The notes under the pieces: model-generated
What the model was told of the DNA's origin: nothing
The model's database searches: none
The model's input: the letters and a program-made list of their open reading frames with translations, nothing else
Program-made: the position numbers and the translations under genes
In this document: piece after piece, positions 1-8,318 of the stretch
Numbering within the stretch: position 1 is the stretch's first letter
How the letters are laid out: each line of letters opens with the position of its first letter
Source of the DNA: Phycicoccus sp. Root101
Lineage (GTDB): Bacteria; Actinomycetota; Actinomycetes; Actinomycetales; Dermatophilaceae
NCBI RefSeq assembly: GCF_001426245.1
Contig: NZ_LMCM01000003.1
Coordinates: 1 to 34,764, forward strand
Direction of reading: 5' to 3'
Length of the DNA: 34,764 nt

Positions 1-1056
1 CAGAAGCTTATTCGCGACCACCGCGATGGCATTTCGGTAGCAGCCCGCATGACAGTTGCCTCGGCCATCGAGGACTGGCTGGAGTTCGGTCTGGCCGGCC
101 GGTCCGCGAAGACCATCACCACGTGCCGGATCCTGGCCAACGGACATGTCATCCCGGACTTGGGCGCCAGAAAGGTGCAGGAGCTCACAGCCGAGGACGT
201 CGACCGATGGCTCAAGCGGAAGTCACCCGACCTGAGCCGCGCCACCCTGCAGCGCGTCCTCTCCATCCTGCGTCGAGCCCTGTCTCGCCAAGTGGCACGT
301 GACCGGCTCCGACGAAACGTCGCGTTGCACTGCGAGGTCCCACAGGGACGAGAAGGGCGCCCGTCCAGAGCGCTGACCTTCGACCAAGCTGCGGCCGTGC
401 TGGCCGCGGCGCGTGGAACGGACATGAATGCCTACATCACGCTCAGCCTCGTCACGGGCGCCCGGACCGAGGAACTGCGCGCCCTGACCTGGGCTCACCT
501 GGACCTGACTGGCGACCTCGCCTCGCAGCCACCCCGGCCGCCGACCATCCAGGTCTGGCGGTCGGTGCGTGAAACAGGTGACACCAAGACCAAGCGGTCA
601 CGACGGACCCTGCGGTTGCCCGCCGTCGCCGTCGACGCGCTCACGCCTCACAGGCAGGAGCAGGACCGTCGCAGGGAGGCAGCCGGTGACAGCTGGACCG
701 ACAACGACCTCGTCTTCTGCACCGATTCCGGGCTCGCCCTGGACTCGGCGAACGTCCGCCGCGCCTTCCGCAGCGTCGTGCGCCGAGCTGGCCTGGACGA
801 CGGGACGTGGACACCCCGCGAACTACGGCACAGCTTCGTCTCGATCCTGTCCGAGGCAGGAGTCCCCCTGGAGGAGATCGCCCGGCTCGTCGGCCATCGA
901 AGCACCACGGTCACCGAGGCGGTCTACCGAAAGCAGCTCAGACCCGTGCTGACCGAGGGCGCTGAGGCCATGGACCGCATCTTCATGTCCGAGGACGTCC
1001 GCCCACGTCCGGACTCCCTTTCGACACCGGAATCGGCCTCGAAATCGGATCCTTAG
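1..1056 (+). CDS. Tyrosine recombinase (phage/ICE-type integrase), 5' end outside window
   Basis: The frame is open from base 1, so the start lies left of the window and 351 residues are visible; the ATG at 49 is probably internal. It catalyses site-specific DNA strand exchange that inserts or excises a mobile element. A core-binding SAM-like domain (about residues 17-100 of the visible part) precedes the catalytic domain. Visible catalytic motifs are the first Arg in TGARTEELRAL, a Lys in the TKTKRSRRTL beta-hairpin, RELRHSFVS (H-x-x-R type box), LVGHRSTTVTEAVY, and the nucleophile Tyr in AVYRKQ. The TAG stop lies inside a repeated arm-like motif, and the gene ends 69 bases from a tRNA-Val 3' fragment, the usual place for an integrase that uses a tRNA gene. 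It belongs to the element lying to the left. Family call is secure; target assignment is inferred from position. Confidence 0.93.
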   Translation, partial: QKLIRDHRDGISVAARMTVASAIEDWLEFGLAGRSAKTITTCRILANGHVIPDLGARKVQELTAEDVDRWLKRKSPDLSRATLQRVLSILRRALSRQVARDRLRRNVALHCEVPQGREGRPSRALTFDQAAAVLAAARGTDMNAYITLSLVTGARTEELRALTWAHLDLTGDLASQPPRPPTIQVWRSVRETGDTKTKRSRRTLRLPAVAVDALTPHRQEQDRRREAAGDSWTDNDLVFCTDSGLALDSANVRRAFRSVVRRAGLDDGTWTPRELRHSFVSILSEAGVPLEEIARLVGHRSTTVTEAVYRKQLRPVLTEGAEAMDRIFMSEDVRPRPDSLSTPESASKSDP

Positions 1057-1075
1057 TCAAGCAGTTAGTCAAGCA
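1053..1075 (+). repeat. Arm-like direct repeat, type i (two units)
   Basis: Two copies of TTAGTCAAGCA spaced 12 bases apart (1053-1063 and 1065-1075), starting inside the integrase stop codon and about 50 bases from the tRNA core repeat. Short directly repeated motifs flanking the core are typical integrase arm-binding sites. The same type occurs at 28929-28950 and 15541-15560. The role is inferred. Confidence 0.6.
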
Positions 1076-1109
1076 TCGCCCTTGAGGGCCGATTCGAAGC
1101 CCTACAAAG

Positions 1110-1149
1110 AACAGCCCCTGACCGGCGTTTCCGCAGGTCAGGGGCTGTT
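1110..1149 (-). terminator. Hairpin terminator of the tRNA-Val fragment, first copy
   Basis: A 14-bp perfect stem (1110-1123 with 1136-1149) lies just downstream of the tRNA CCA end on the minus strand and is followed by a short T-rich run. It is the natural tRNA terminator carried along with the attachment site. The minus-strand distal arm differs from the copy at 28.7 kb while the rest is identical, which places the edge of the shared segment inside this hairpin. Confidence 0.75.
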
Positions 1150-1200
1150 TCGTACTGGTGGGCGATACTGGGTTTGAACCAGTGACCTCTTCCGTGTCAA
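1125..1200 (-). repeat. Attachment-site core: tRNA-Val(GAC) 3' half, first copy
   Basis: On the minus strand this contains the anticodon loop TTGACAC, the 3' anticodon stem, a five-base variable loop, a complete T arm (ACTGG-TTCAAAC-CCAGT), the acceptor 3' strand ATCGCCC, discriminator A and CCA (ending at 1156), then part of the terminator. The D arm and 5' acceptor strand are absent, so it is a tRNA fragment, not a working gene. All 76 bases are identical to 28759-28834. A tRNA 3' half repeated beside an integrase gene is the hallmark of an att site. Confidence 0.88.
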
Positions 1201-1763
1201 CGACTTTTACGCCGTCCGTGGCCGTCCATCGAAGTCCGTCTGAGCACGAACCACTCCCCCACCGTCCACCGACGTCCACCCAAATCCGCGCCCGTTGTCA
1301 CTCACTTAGTCACGCACCCGGATCGCGCACTCGGCACCGTTCAAGCCGTAGCAGACCACTCGCTCGGGCTACCGATCCCAGGGACAAATTCGCGAACGGG
1401 ACCCGCACCGCCCGCAAATGCCGCGTGCTACGGCCGGGTCTGCCCGCCCGCCTTGACCCGTGAGCTTCTGAACCCGGGAACCTCAAAGAGCTGGTGTGCA
1501 GATCTCGACAACGCCAACCTGCGTGACAGCCGGTGTGGACCGCCCCTTCCATTGCCGCGGCTACGTCGTCGCTGCCCCTATGCCCCAACTTCCGGATCTG
1601 CCAGCTTGCGACTGCGCACGGCCCGCGAAGGCGGGTTGCCTGCCGCCGATCTCGCACAGAGGCGCCTCATGGCATGTCAGGGGTCGTAAGACCTTCGTCT
1701 CATTGCCGCCAACACTTGGGGCGCGGACGCTGGAGGGACGCGAGTTCGATCTAGGAGGCCCGC
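1201..1763. other. Non-coding att flank and spacer
   Basis: No credible gene. The part to about 1280 has several imperfect CGTCC/GTCCA units (e.g. at 1212-1275), echoed at the equivalent place right of the second tRNA repeat. The stretch 1290-1420 is clearly related to 34520-34660. The remainder up to the ribosome binding site at 1753 shows nothing I can name. Confidence 0.55.
1295..1317 (+). repeat. Arm-like direct repeat, type ii (two units)
   Basis: TTGTCACTCAC (1295-1305) is followed directly by TTAGTCACGCAC (1306-1317). This type lies inside the left edge of the 27.6-kb segment; matching units lie inside its right edge (28687-28699) and at 34525-34547. Function as an integrase arm site is inferred. 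Confidence 0.55.
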
Positions 1764-2027
1764 ATGAACCATGACTCTCGCTCCCCGTCAGGGCGTAGGG
1801 ACCTGCGTCTCGTTGCAACACCACCGGTTGAAAGCGAACAGTTGAGCGACCTCATCGAAGCCGTTGTCCTGCTGCACCGCGAGGTGTCTGAACCGCTAGG
1901 CCTCCTACGGGGTGCGAGCACGCCCGTCGCCCCCATCACCTCGATTCAAGAGGCGCTTACGTCGATCGACTCACTCATCAAGGCCGCATGCCAGATCCGT
2001 CGACTCCGCCCCGTGTCCTCGGTCTGA
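1764..2027 (+). CDS. Small hypothetical protein
   Basis: An 87-residue protein of a family I do not recognise. The case for it being real is the strong ribosome binding site AGGAGG at 1755-1760, close before the ATG. The N-terminus is polar and basic (SRSPSGRRDLR); the middle (about residues 25-45 and 60-78) has a leucine/isoleucine heptad-like pattern suggesting two amphipathic helices. There is no signal peptide, membrane segment or clear DNA-binding motif. As the first gene inside the left repeat it sits where small element-borne regulators or excisionases often lie, but nothing in its sequence proves that role. Confidence 0.5.
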   Translation: MNHDSRSPSGRRDLRLVATPPVESEQLSDLIEAVVLLHREVSEPLGLLRGASTPVAPITSIQEALTSIDSLIKAACQIRRLRPVSSV

Positions 2028-2348
2028 CGGTGTACGGCTGCGTCGTCGGGGCCCGCGCGGCAACGTCCGCGCCGCCGTGGAGGCCCTGTCGGCGCCCATG
2101 GGTCTGGCAGGCGTCGCGAGTCGTCGACGAACTGGTCATAGCCAGCGAACGGGGCGCTCCGCCGCTGGCGTCTGAGCGTGGGGAGCCCAAGGCGTCCGCC
2201 CGACCGAGTGACGGCCGTTGGTAGACGCTCAGGGCATTGGGGAGGTTGTCCTTGTCCTTTCCTCACGTTCGTCAGCCGCTCCATGGACATGTCGTGTGGC
2301 GTCAAGACGGCGAACAGTGGTGTGGGCCCCTGCATGCCACCTGAGCGC

Positions 2349-2366
2349 CCGCGCGCCGGCGCGCGG
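2349..2366. repeat. Perfect 18-bp GC palindrome
   Basis: CCGCGCGCC immediately followed by its reverse complement. It lies about 160 bases before the GAF-ATPase gene. It could be a protein-binding site or simply a low-complexity GC tract; no second copy was noticed. Confidence 0.4.
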
Positions 2367-2513
2367 ACACCTCGCACGTGGCGGAGTCCAACGCGAGACG
2401 GACAACGAGCCCTTCAAACGGCGGCGAGCCTGGGACCGTCCCTGACTAGTTGGTCACGCGGTCCGGGCCCCGTCTGCTTCGCCGCGATCCCGGCGAATGC
2501 CGTCGGGGGCGGA

Positions 2514-2519
2514 TATTCT
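2514..2519 (+). promoter_or_regulatory. -10 box for an apparently leaderless gene
   Basis: TATTCT fits the actinobacterial TANNNT -10 and ends six bases before the GTG at 2526, so transcription would start at or next to the start codon. There is no Shine-Dalgarno sequence and no clear -35. The same spacing is seen before the exchanger gene (3601) and selD (7326). Confidence 0.45.
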
Positions 2520-2525
2520 GCAAAG

Positions 2526-3464
2526 GTGGCGCACACCGTCGCAAGCAGGCCTGTCCCGGAGGGGGAGACGTGGGCGCGGTCCGCGCTCTCGCGACTGGCG
2601 GACGTCCCGAGGGTCCACCGGGCCGGTCTGGCACTGGCCGAGGGTGGCGGACGACGGCTGCTGTTCACCGCCAGCGACCGCGACGACGGGCAGCGCGTCA
2701 CCTGGTGTGAGATCGACGCATACGAGCACGTCCCCCTGACCCACACCGTGCGCACCGGCGAGGCCGTGTTCGGTTCGTTGGACGACCTTGCCGCCGGATA
2801 TCAGGGGTTCGTCGACCACCAGGCCCCGCAGACGATGGCGCTGGCGTTCCTGCCCATCGTTGCGGCCGGTCACGTCCAGGGCGGGTATGCACTGTTCTTC
2901 GACGCACCCCAGTCCTTCGACCAGAAGCAACTGGCCGAGCTCGAGGACCTCGGAACGCAGTTGGGCGCGGACCTGCGCCGCGTGCAGCGCACCACCACCC
3001 ATGCCAGCAGGTCCCTGGACGCGGAGCCGGTACCGGACGACGCACAAGCGGCGACGTACTCAGTCGCGCCCGACCCTCGAGCCGTCGCTCACGCCCGCCA
3101 CTTCGCGCACAGCACCCTCACGTCCTGGGGCGTCGACGAGGGCACCGTCAGCAACGCGGTCCTGTGCCTGAGCGAGCTGGTCACCAACGCACTGCTCCAC
3201 ACCGACGCCGGATGCGAAGTCCGCGTCATGCTCGACCAGGGCGTGCTGACCGCGACCGTTCGTGACAGCGGCTCAACGGTCGTGGTAAACCCCAGCAACG
3301 TCACACGGGAGCCGTTGGCCGTCCACGGTCGTGGACTTCAGCTCGTGGACGCGTTCTCGACAAGGTGGGGCTCCCAACTGGACGCAGCCGGGATGAGCGT
3401 CTGGTTCACACTCGAGCCGGCGAACGTCGGCCTTGGTCGAGCCGCCGACCAGATAGGCCGGTAG
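2526..3464 (+). CDS. GAF-like sensor with RsbW-type ATPase domain
   Basis: About 312 residues. The first half (roughly residues 15-160) looks like a divergent GAF/ligand-sensing domain, with hydrophobic strands such as MALAFLPIVAAGHVQGGYAL. The second half (about 185-300) is a HATPase_c_2 domain of the anti-sigma-factor kinase kind: N box in LSELVTNALLHT, G1 box VRDSGS, G2 box HGRGLQLVD. In actinobacteria such proteins bind ATP and often act as anti-sigma factors, usually in the cytoplasm, but no sigma factor or anti-anti-sigma gene is adjacent, so the partner is unknown. The frame is open further upstream (to 2178), but that stretch is unlike a protein; the GTG at 2526 is preferred because a -10 box lies six bases before it. 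Confidence 0.72.
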   Translation: MAHTVASRPVPEGETWARSALSRLADVPRVHRAGLALAEGGGRRLLFTASDRDDGQRVTWCEIDAYEHVPLTHTVRTGEAVFGSLDDLAAGYQGFVDHQAPQTMALAFLPIVAAGHVQGGYALFFDAPQSFDQKQLAELEDLGTQLGADLRRVQRTTTHASRSLDAEPVPDDAQAATYSVAPDPRAVAHARHFAHSTLTSWGVDEGTVSNAVLCLSELVTNALLHTDAGCEVRVMLDQGVLTATVRDSGSTVVVNPSNVTREPLAVHGRGLQLVDAFSTRWGSQLDAAGMSVWFTLEPANVGLGRAADQIGR

Positions 3465-3588
3465 ATGGGATGCGCACTCAGACACGGTGTGAGGCCCGTC
3501 GCCCAATGCTGACGAACGAGGGCAACCTCCCCCACGGACCGGTCGGGTTCGGCAACCGTTCTAGGGCGCAGGGTGCGCGGTCAGTCCC

Positions 3589-3594
3589 TAACAT
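3589..3594 (+). promoter_or_regulatory. -10 box for an apparently leaderless gene
   Basis: TAACAT ends six bases before the GTG at 3601. An in-frame TAA at 3589-3591 rules out any earlier start for the exchanger, and there is no ribosome binding site, which supports a leaderless transcript. The -35 is not convincing. Confidence 0.45.
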
Positions 3595-3600
3595 GGGGCG

Positions 3601-4674
3601 GTGAACCTGCTGCCACACCTACCGCTCTTGGGCGAGTTGCTCGTCTTCGTCGGAGCTGCCGCACTCATCTGGGTCGCCGGCATCCCGCTGTCGAACTACA
3701 CAGACATCTTGGCCGACCGCCTCCACCTCGGGCAGGCTCTGGGCGGCCTCATCCTCCTGGCCGTGGCCACGAACCTGCCCGAGATCGCCATCACGTACAG
3801 CGCGGCGGCCAGCGGTAAGCCCGATGTGGCAGTGAGCAACATCCTCGGAGGCATCGCCATCCAGACCGTGGTCCTGGTCGCCCTTGACGCGTTCGGCGTG
3901 CGCGAACGTCGACCGTTGACCTACCAGGCGGCGAGCCTGACCTTGGTCGTCGAGGGTGCCATCGTGCTCGCCGTCCTGGTCGTGGTCGTCATGGGAACCC
4001 AGCTGCCCAAGAACCTGGTCTTCGCCCGGCTCAGCCCCGACGTCGTGCTCATTGCTCTGGTCTGGGTCGGCGGTCTGATGCTCACCCAACGAGCCGGTGG
4101 GAAGCTGCCGTGGTCGAACAGCGGCGAGGCGCCCGACAGCCAACCCAAGCCACGCGGTCACTCCCAGAAGTCTCGCTCGGACGAAGCGACCCGCAAAGGC
4201 GTCAGCACCACGCGCGTCATCCTCATCTTCGGTGCCGCAGCCGTCGCCACGCTGGTGGCCGGTGCGGTCCTCGAACAATCCGGTACCGCGGCCGCCGACC
4301 AGGTGGGCCTCTCAGGGGCCCTGTTCGGTGCCACCGTCCTCGCAGCGGCCACCTCCCTGCCAGAGCTCAGCACCGGACTGGCCGCGACCAGGCAAGGCGA
4401 CTACAAACTCGCATTCGGTGACATCTTCGGGGGCAACGCATTCCTGCCCGTCCTGTTCCTCCTCGCCGTCCTCGTGTCCGGGAAGGCGGTGCTGCCCAAC
4501 GCGCACGCCGCCGACATCTACCTGACCGGGCTCGCAGCACTGCTGACTGTCGTGTACATGGCAGGCCTGCTCTTCCGGCCGGCCAAGCAGCACGCCCGAT
4601 TGGGTATCGACAGCATCGCAGTCCTGTTGCTGTACGTCGTCGGAGTCACCGGTCTGGTCGTCCTGCCGCAGTAG
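3601..4674 (+). CDS. CaCA-family cation exchanger (Na+/Ca2+ antiporter-like)
   Basis: A 357-residue inner-membrane protein with about ten hydrophobic segments. The two inverted alpha-repeats that form the ion path are clear: ATNLPEIAITYSAA with SNILGG near residues 59-83, and ATSLPELSTGL with GDIFGGNAF near 249-282. The acidic Glu of each LPE motif is the usual cation ligand. A hydrophilic loop (about 165-200, rich in Ser, Lys and Arg) joins the halves. The family exchanges Ca2+ or other cations for Na+ or H+; the exact ion cannot be read from the sequence. It stands alone, with its own likely promoter, and no neighbour suggests a specific pathway. Confidence 0.85.
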   Translation: MNLLPHLPLLGELLVFVGAAALIWVAGIPLSNYTDILADRLHLGQALGGLILLAVATNLPEIAITYSAAASGKPDVAVSNILGGIAIQTVVLVALDAFGVRERRPLTYQAASLTLVVEGAIVLAVLVVVVMGTQLPKNLVFARLSPDVVLIALVWVGGLMLTQRAGGKLPWSNSGEAPDSQPKPRGHSQKSRSDEATRKGVSTTRVILIFGAAAVATLVAGAVLEQSGTAAADQVGLSGALFGATVLAAATSLPELSTGLAATRQGDYKLAFGDIFGGNAFLPVLFLLAVLVSGKAVLPNAHAADIYLTGLAALLTVVYMAGLLFRPAKQHARLGIDSIAVLLLYVVGVTGLVVLPQ

Positions 4675-4752
4675 CTCAACGCAGACAGCAACGTTCGGTG
4701 CCTTACAAGCCAGCGCATTCGCTCGGCGCGACTCAGCAGTGACGCATCAGCG

Positions 4753-4959
4753 TCAGCGCCGAACGAGCCGTCTGCGCACGCGGCGGACGGTGACGGAGTC
4801 GTATGCCATTGCCTCAGGGCGCACGGCAATTGCGAGAAGGCGCCGGTCGTACTCAGCCACGTCGAGACCCCAGCGCTGGGCGACCACTTGGTCCTTGACG
4901 CCAGCGTGACGCCACCATTCCCGTTCGAAGTCAAGGATGTCCATGTCCATATCGGTCAT
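4753..4959 (-). CDS. DUF3263 family small protein
   Basis: A 68-residue protein with the typical actinobacterial DUF3263 pattern: an ILDFEREWW motif near the N-terminus, then AQRWGLDVAEYDRRL and a basic tail (VRRVRRRLVRR). The family is small, found mainly in actinobacteria and of unknown function; the shape is compatible with a compact helical, possibly nucleic-acid-binding protein. The ATG at 4959 is chosen because AAGGGA precedes it at good spacing; the frame is open further upstream but without a binding site. It sits between the exchanger and selB with no operon partner. Confidence 0.7.
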   Translation of the reverse strand: MTDMDMDILDFEREWWRHAGVKDQVVAQRWGLDVAEYDRRLLAIAVRPEAMAYDSVTVRRVRRRLVRR

Positions 4960-5334
4960 GTGAATCCCTTCTGGAACAGTTCGAAGCCGAGCGCTTGGTA
5001 TCCCTGTACCCCGTGGTTGCCTCCTCAATCCAGCTGGAGCCTGCCTTCACAACAGCCAAGGACCTGGATCCATCACCGTGGTGCATCCGAGGTCACCACC
5101 CAGTCGGTGCCGACCGAACACCACGCTGACCACTTGGAGCCGGCCCATCTCCAGTCCCGCGCGTTCGAACGGGCGGGCTCCTAGCCCCCGGGGACAGTAC
5201 CCAGGGTGGTCCTGGCCGTGTCGACCACCACGGCCCCAGCAGGTCACTGTGCAGGTGGCTGCCTGATGGTCGTGTGAGCTCAGGGTGATCCGGGCTCGTC
5301 CCGGACTCGGCGAACGTCAGGGGCAAGCCCTGAG
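4960..5334. other. Gap between DUF3263 gene and selB
   Basis: No gene seen; in particular no remnant of selA, which often neighbours selB. The right end has two small hairpins just after the selB stop. Confidence 0.5.
5290..5333 (-). terminator. Tandem hairpins after selB
   Basis: TCAGGG-GCAAG-CCCTGA (5317-5333) starts one base after the selB stop codon on the minus strand, and CCGGG-CTCGT-CCCGG (5290-5304) follows. There is no T run, as is common in high-GC actinobacterial terminators. Termination is likely but not certain. Confidence 0.4.
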
Positions 5335-7098
5335 TCACCGCACCACGACGCGGTGGGTCCCGTCGACTCGCCGGGTCCATCCACGGCCGTCGAGGTGCTC
5401 GAGCAACGGCACCGCCACGCGTCGTGTGGTGTCGAGCGCCTGTCGGGCTTCGCTGAGCGTGAAGGGCTGGGCAAGCCCCGCCAGCACCCGCATCGCCTTG
5501 GCTGGTGCGTCGGGGGCGAGCAGGACACCGTCGGACAACCGCAGAAGGCGCCCCGACCGCACGGCTGCGGCGACCTCTCGTGGCCCGAGCCCGGCCGCCG
5601 CCAGGTCCGGTTGCTCGGGCGCGGCGAACGGCGCCTGCTGCAGTCGTGCCTCCAGCTCCTGCAACCCGCGTTCGGCCGCGCCCATGGCGGCTCGCACACC
5701 GGGGAGCCAGACCCGTCCTTGGTGGAGCTCCAGTCCGGCCCGCTCGACGACATCCGGCAGCAGCGTCCGGTCGGGGACCCCAGCGGCGAGCCGCGCTGCC
5801 TCGGTCGTGAGGCTGGGTTCGAGGGGTTCGGCGGCCGCCTGCTGCTGCACGCAAGCGATCAAGGCGTCTGCCCAGCGGTGCAACGCCGACCCCGACACCA
5901 GCCACGTGCCACGCTTCAGGACCTTCGCGTCGTCAGACGAGTCGGGGATGCCGAGCGCGGCGGCATCCGCAACGAGCATCGCGCCGCGACGCTCGACCTC
6001 CGACAGCAGCTCGGGGACGCCGGTGGCCGATGCGAGCTCCGCACCACGTCGAGCCGCGGCCCCCCGGCGCCGAAGCTCGGGGGGATCTGCGTCCAGCACT
6101 AGGGCACCACCGATGATCCGTTGCGCACCGGCGTCACGCAGGATCAGCCGGTCCCCCGCGACCAGTGGGAGCGGCATCGAGAGCGTCAGACGCACCGTGT
6201 CGTCGCCGAGCGGTCGCACGTGGACCGCCACCGCCGCGGTGCCGGCGTGAAGAGTCAGGTGATTCGGCAGGTCACCAGACGACTGGCCGCCCATACGCAC
6301 GTCCAGCACCGACGTCATGCGCCAGGCGTCGGGGGTGAGGAGCAGGTCACCACGCGCGACGTCGGACACCGCCACTCCACGGAGGTTCACCGCCACTCGA
6401 GCCACAGGGAGGACCCGGTCACGAGGTTGACCCAGGGACTCCAGCCCGCGGACCCGGGCTCGGCGGTTACCGACCTGGAGCTCGTCTCCGATCGAGATAC
6501 CTCCCCGCGACAGCGTGCCGGTGACCACGGTCCCGCTGCCGCGGATGCTGAAGGCCCTGTCCACCCAGAGACGGACACGGTCACCTGGTCGAGCTGGAGG
6601 CAGCCGGACGACCAGGCGCACCAGCGCGTCGGTGAGCTCGGTCATCCCGGCTCCGGTGCGGGCAGAGACGGCCACCGACTCGACGTCGCCCAAGCTGGTG
6701 GCAGAGAGCCGGTCGCGGGCGTCGAGCAGGGCCGGCGCGGGGTCGGCGAGATCGCTGCGGGTCACGACCAAGAGCCCGTGGGAGATCCCCAGCGCGTCGA
6801 CCGCCGCGAGGTGCTCCTGCGACTGCCTTCGCCAGCCCTCGTCCGCAGCCACCACGAAGAGCACCGCGGAGGTGGGGCCCACTCCCGCCAGCATGTTCCC
6901 GATGAACCGCTGGTGACCCGGCACGTCGACGAAGGCCACCTGCTCGCCCGAGGGCAGGGTCGTCCACGCGTATCCCAGGTCGATGGTCAGCCCGCGGCGC
7001 CGCTCTTCGTCCCAGCGGTCCGGCTCGATCCCGGTCAGGGCCCGGACCAGCGCGGACTTGCCGTGGTCGACGTGCCCGGCCGTCGCGATCACGTGCAC
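5335..7098 (-). CDS. selB: Selenocysteine-specific elongation factor SelB
   Basis: A 587-residue GTPase that carries Sec-tRNA(Sec) to the ribosome at UGA codons marked by a SECIS hairpin. The N-terminal G domain has GHVDHGKS (residues 8-15), the [12 protein letters not shown] switch region, DVPGHQRF and TRSD in place of NKxD. EF-Tu-like beta-barrel domains follow ([13 protein letters not shown] near 200), and the C-terminal third is the winged-helix region that reads the SECIS element, ending in an [22 protein letters not shown] module. Length fits the family (E. coli SelB is 614). The start is 27 bases downstream of the selC 3' end, so selC and selB are probably one transcript. Its client in this window is the formate dehydrogenase at 12003-15308. 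Confidence 0.96.
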   Translation of the reverse strand: MHVIATAGHVDHGKSALVRALTGIEPDRWDEERRRGLTIDLGYAWTTLPSGEQVAFVDVPGHQRFIGNMLAGVGPTSAVLFVVAADEGWRRQSQEHLAAVDALGISHGLLVVTRSDLADPAPALLDARDRLSATSLGDVESVAVSARTGAGMTELTDALVRLVVRLPPARPGDRVRLWVDRAFSIRGSGTVVTGTLSRGGISIGDELQVGNRRARVRGLESLGQPRDRVLPVARVAVNLRGVAVSDVARGDLLLTPDAWRMTSVLDVRMGGQSSGDLPNHLTLHAGTAAVAVHVRPLGDDTVRLTLSMPLPLVAGDRLILRDAGAQRIIGGALVLDADPPELRRRGAAARRGAELASATGVPELLSEVERRGAMLVADAAALGIPDSSDDAKVLKRGTWLVSGSALHRWADALIACVQQQAAAEPLEPSLTTEAARLAAGVPDRTLLPDVVERAGLELHQGRVWLPGVRAAMGAAERGLQELEARLQQAPFAAPEQPDLAAAGLGPREVAAAVRSGRLLRLSDGVLLAPDAPAKAMRVLAGLAQPFTLSEARQALDTTRRVAVPLLEHLDGRGWTRRVDGTHRVVVR

Positions 7099-7125
7099 GC
7101 GGCGGACCTCCTGACGAGCTGATGG

Positions 7126-7221
7126 TGGCGGAGGTGGACGGGAATCGAACCCGCCAGACCGAGATGCTCGGTCTCACCGGTTTTGAAGACCGGGGGGACC
7201 ACCAGGAACCCTGACACCTCC
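7126..7221 (-). tRNA. selC: tRNA-Sec (selenocysteine, anticodon TCA)
   Basis: A 96-base tRNA including an encoded CCA. The anticodon stem-loop is CCGGT-CTTCAAA-ACCGG with anticodon TCA at 7184-7186. A long extra arm has an 8-bp stem (AGACCGAG/CTCGGTCT) and a three-base loop, the T arm is GCGGG-TTCGATT-CCCGT, and the acceptor GGAGGTG pairs with CACCTCC. An 8-bp extra-arm stem and a UCA anticodon distinguish it from tRNA-Ser. It is charged with serine, converted to Sec by SelA using selenophosphate, and delivered by SelB. It lies just upstream of selB on the same strand and is divergent from selD. Confidence 0.97.
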
Positions 7222-7313
7222 GTGGCCCACGGTAACGCGAGACCACAGTTCGACGCAGTGGAGGGTTCTGTCTGACCGCCCGGCCGAGGTGTGCGCACGC
7301 CAGCCCACCGACC

Positions 7314-7319
7314 TAGAGT
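7314..7319 (+). promoter_or_regulatory. -10 box for an apparently leaderless selD
   Basis: TAGAGT fits TANNNT and ends six bases before the selD ATG at 7326. No Shine-Dalgarno sequence precedes the ATG. The -35 is not clear. Transcription start at or next to the ATG is inferred. Confidence 0.45.
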
Positions 7320-7325
7320 CGCTGC

Positions 7326-8318
7326 ATGACCTCCAGCGCCGCCCGCCCCAGGTTGACGCAGTTCGCCCACGGGGGTGGCTGTGCCTGCAAGATCCCCCCC
7401 GGGGAGCTCGAGGACATGGTCCGCGGCCTGACCGGTATGGCGTCCCCCGACCTTCTCGTCGGACTCGATGACGGGGACGACGCTGCCGCCGTTCGCGTGG
7501 AGGGTGGTATGGCGGTCCTCGCGACCGCGGACTTCTTCACGCCGGTCGTCGACGACGCCTACGACTGGGGAAGGATCGCGGCGGCCAATGCGCTCTCCGA
7601 CATCTACGCCATGGGGGGACGGCCTGTCGTCGCCGTCAACCTGCTGGGCTGGCCACGTGACGTGCTGCCGCTAGAGCTGGCGGCTGAGGTCCTGCGCGGC
7701 GGCCTCGACGTCGGCCGGATGGCCCGGTGCCCGGTCGCGGGTGGGCACAGCATCGACGACCCTGAGCCGAAGTACGGGATGGCCGTCACCGGGATCGGTG
7801 ACCCGGACCGGTTGCTGCGCAACGACGCTGCCCGCGCGGGCACCCCCATCTCGCTGACCAAGCCGCTCGGTGTGGGCATCCTCAACAACCGCCACAAGAC
7901 GACGGGTGAGTCCTTTCCCCAAGCCGTCGAGTCGATGGCGGCCCTCAACGAGGCCGCCTCCGTCGCCGCCTTGGCCGCCGGCATCGAGGCAGCGACCGAC
8001 GTCACCGGGTTCGGCCTGCTCGGGCACCTCTACAAGATGGCTCGCGCGTCAGGGGTCACTGCCGTGGTCGACTCCGCGGCGATCCCCTACCTCGACGGCG
8101 CCCGCGAGTCCCTGGCGGACGGGTTCGTGCCCGGTGGGAGCCGACGCAACCTCGACTGGGTCCACCCCCACCTCGCTGCCAGCGTCCGCGACGACGAGCT
8201 CGTCCTGTTGGCCGACGCCCAGACCAGCGGTGGGTTGCTCCTGGCTGGCGAGATCCCCGGCGCACCCGTCGTGGGCGAGTTCGTGCCTCGTGGCGAGTTC
8301 GTCCTGCACGTCCGATGA
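7326..8318 (+). CDS. selD: Selenophosphate synthetase (selenide, water dikinase)
   Basis: A 330-residue cytoplasmic enzyme that makes selenophosphate from selenide and ATP, the selenium donor for Sec-tRNA synthesis. The catalytic loop is HGGGCACKIPP, with Cys19 in the position that is Cys or Sec in the family and the conserved Lys22. The DDAAAVRV segment and the ATADFFTPVVDDAYDWGRIAAANALSD region carry the acidic metal and ATP ligands, followed by the AIRS-type C-terminal domain (ATDVTGFGLLGHLYKMA). Length is normal. The catalytic residue is Cys, so this SelD needs no Sec itself. It is divergent from selC-selB and overlaps the rhodanese gene downstream by four bases. Confidence 0.96.
   Translation: MTSSAARPRLTQFAHGGGCACKIPPGELEDMVRGLTGMASPDLLVGLDDGDDAAAVRVEGGMAVLATADFFTPVVDDAYDWGRIAAANALSDIYAMGGRPVVAVNLLGWPRDVLPLELAAEVLRGGLDVGRMARCPVAGGHSIDDPEPKYGMAVTGIGDPDRLLRNDAARAGTPISLTKPLGVGILNNRHKTTGESFPQAVESMAALNEAASVAALAAGIEAATDVTGFGLLGHLYKMARASGVTAVVDSAAIPYLDGARESLADGFVPGGSRRNLDWVHPHLAASVRDDELVLLADAQTSGGLLLAGEIPGAPVVGEFVPRGEFVLHVR

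Larger units (their letters stand above)
2028..2525. other. Gene-free stretch with an 18-bp palindrome
   Basis: I see no convincing gene here. Frames are open on both strands only because of the high GC content. The most regular structure is a perfect 18-bp palindrome at 2349-2366 (CCGCGCGCC and its complement), which may be chance in such GC-rich DNA. The right end holds the likely promoter of the next gene. Confidence 0.45.

Noticed and set aside
1125-1200. The tRNA-Val 3' half as a functional tRNA gene
   Set aside because: The D arm and the 5' acceptor strand are missing in both copies; only the 3' half is present.
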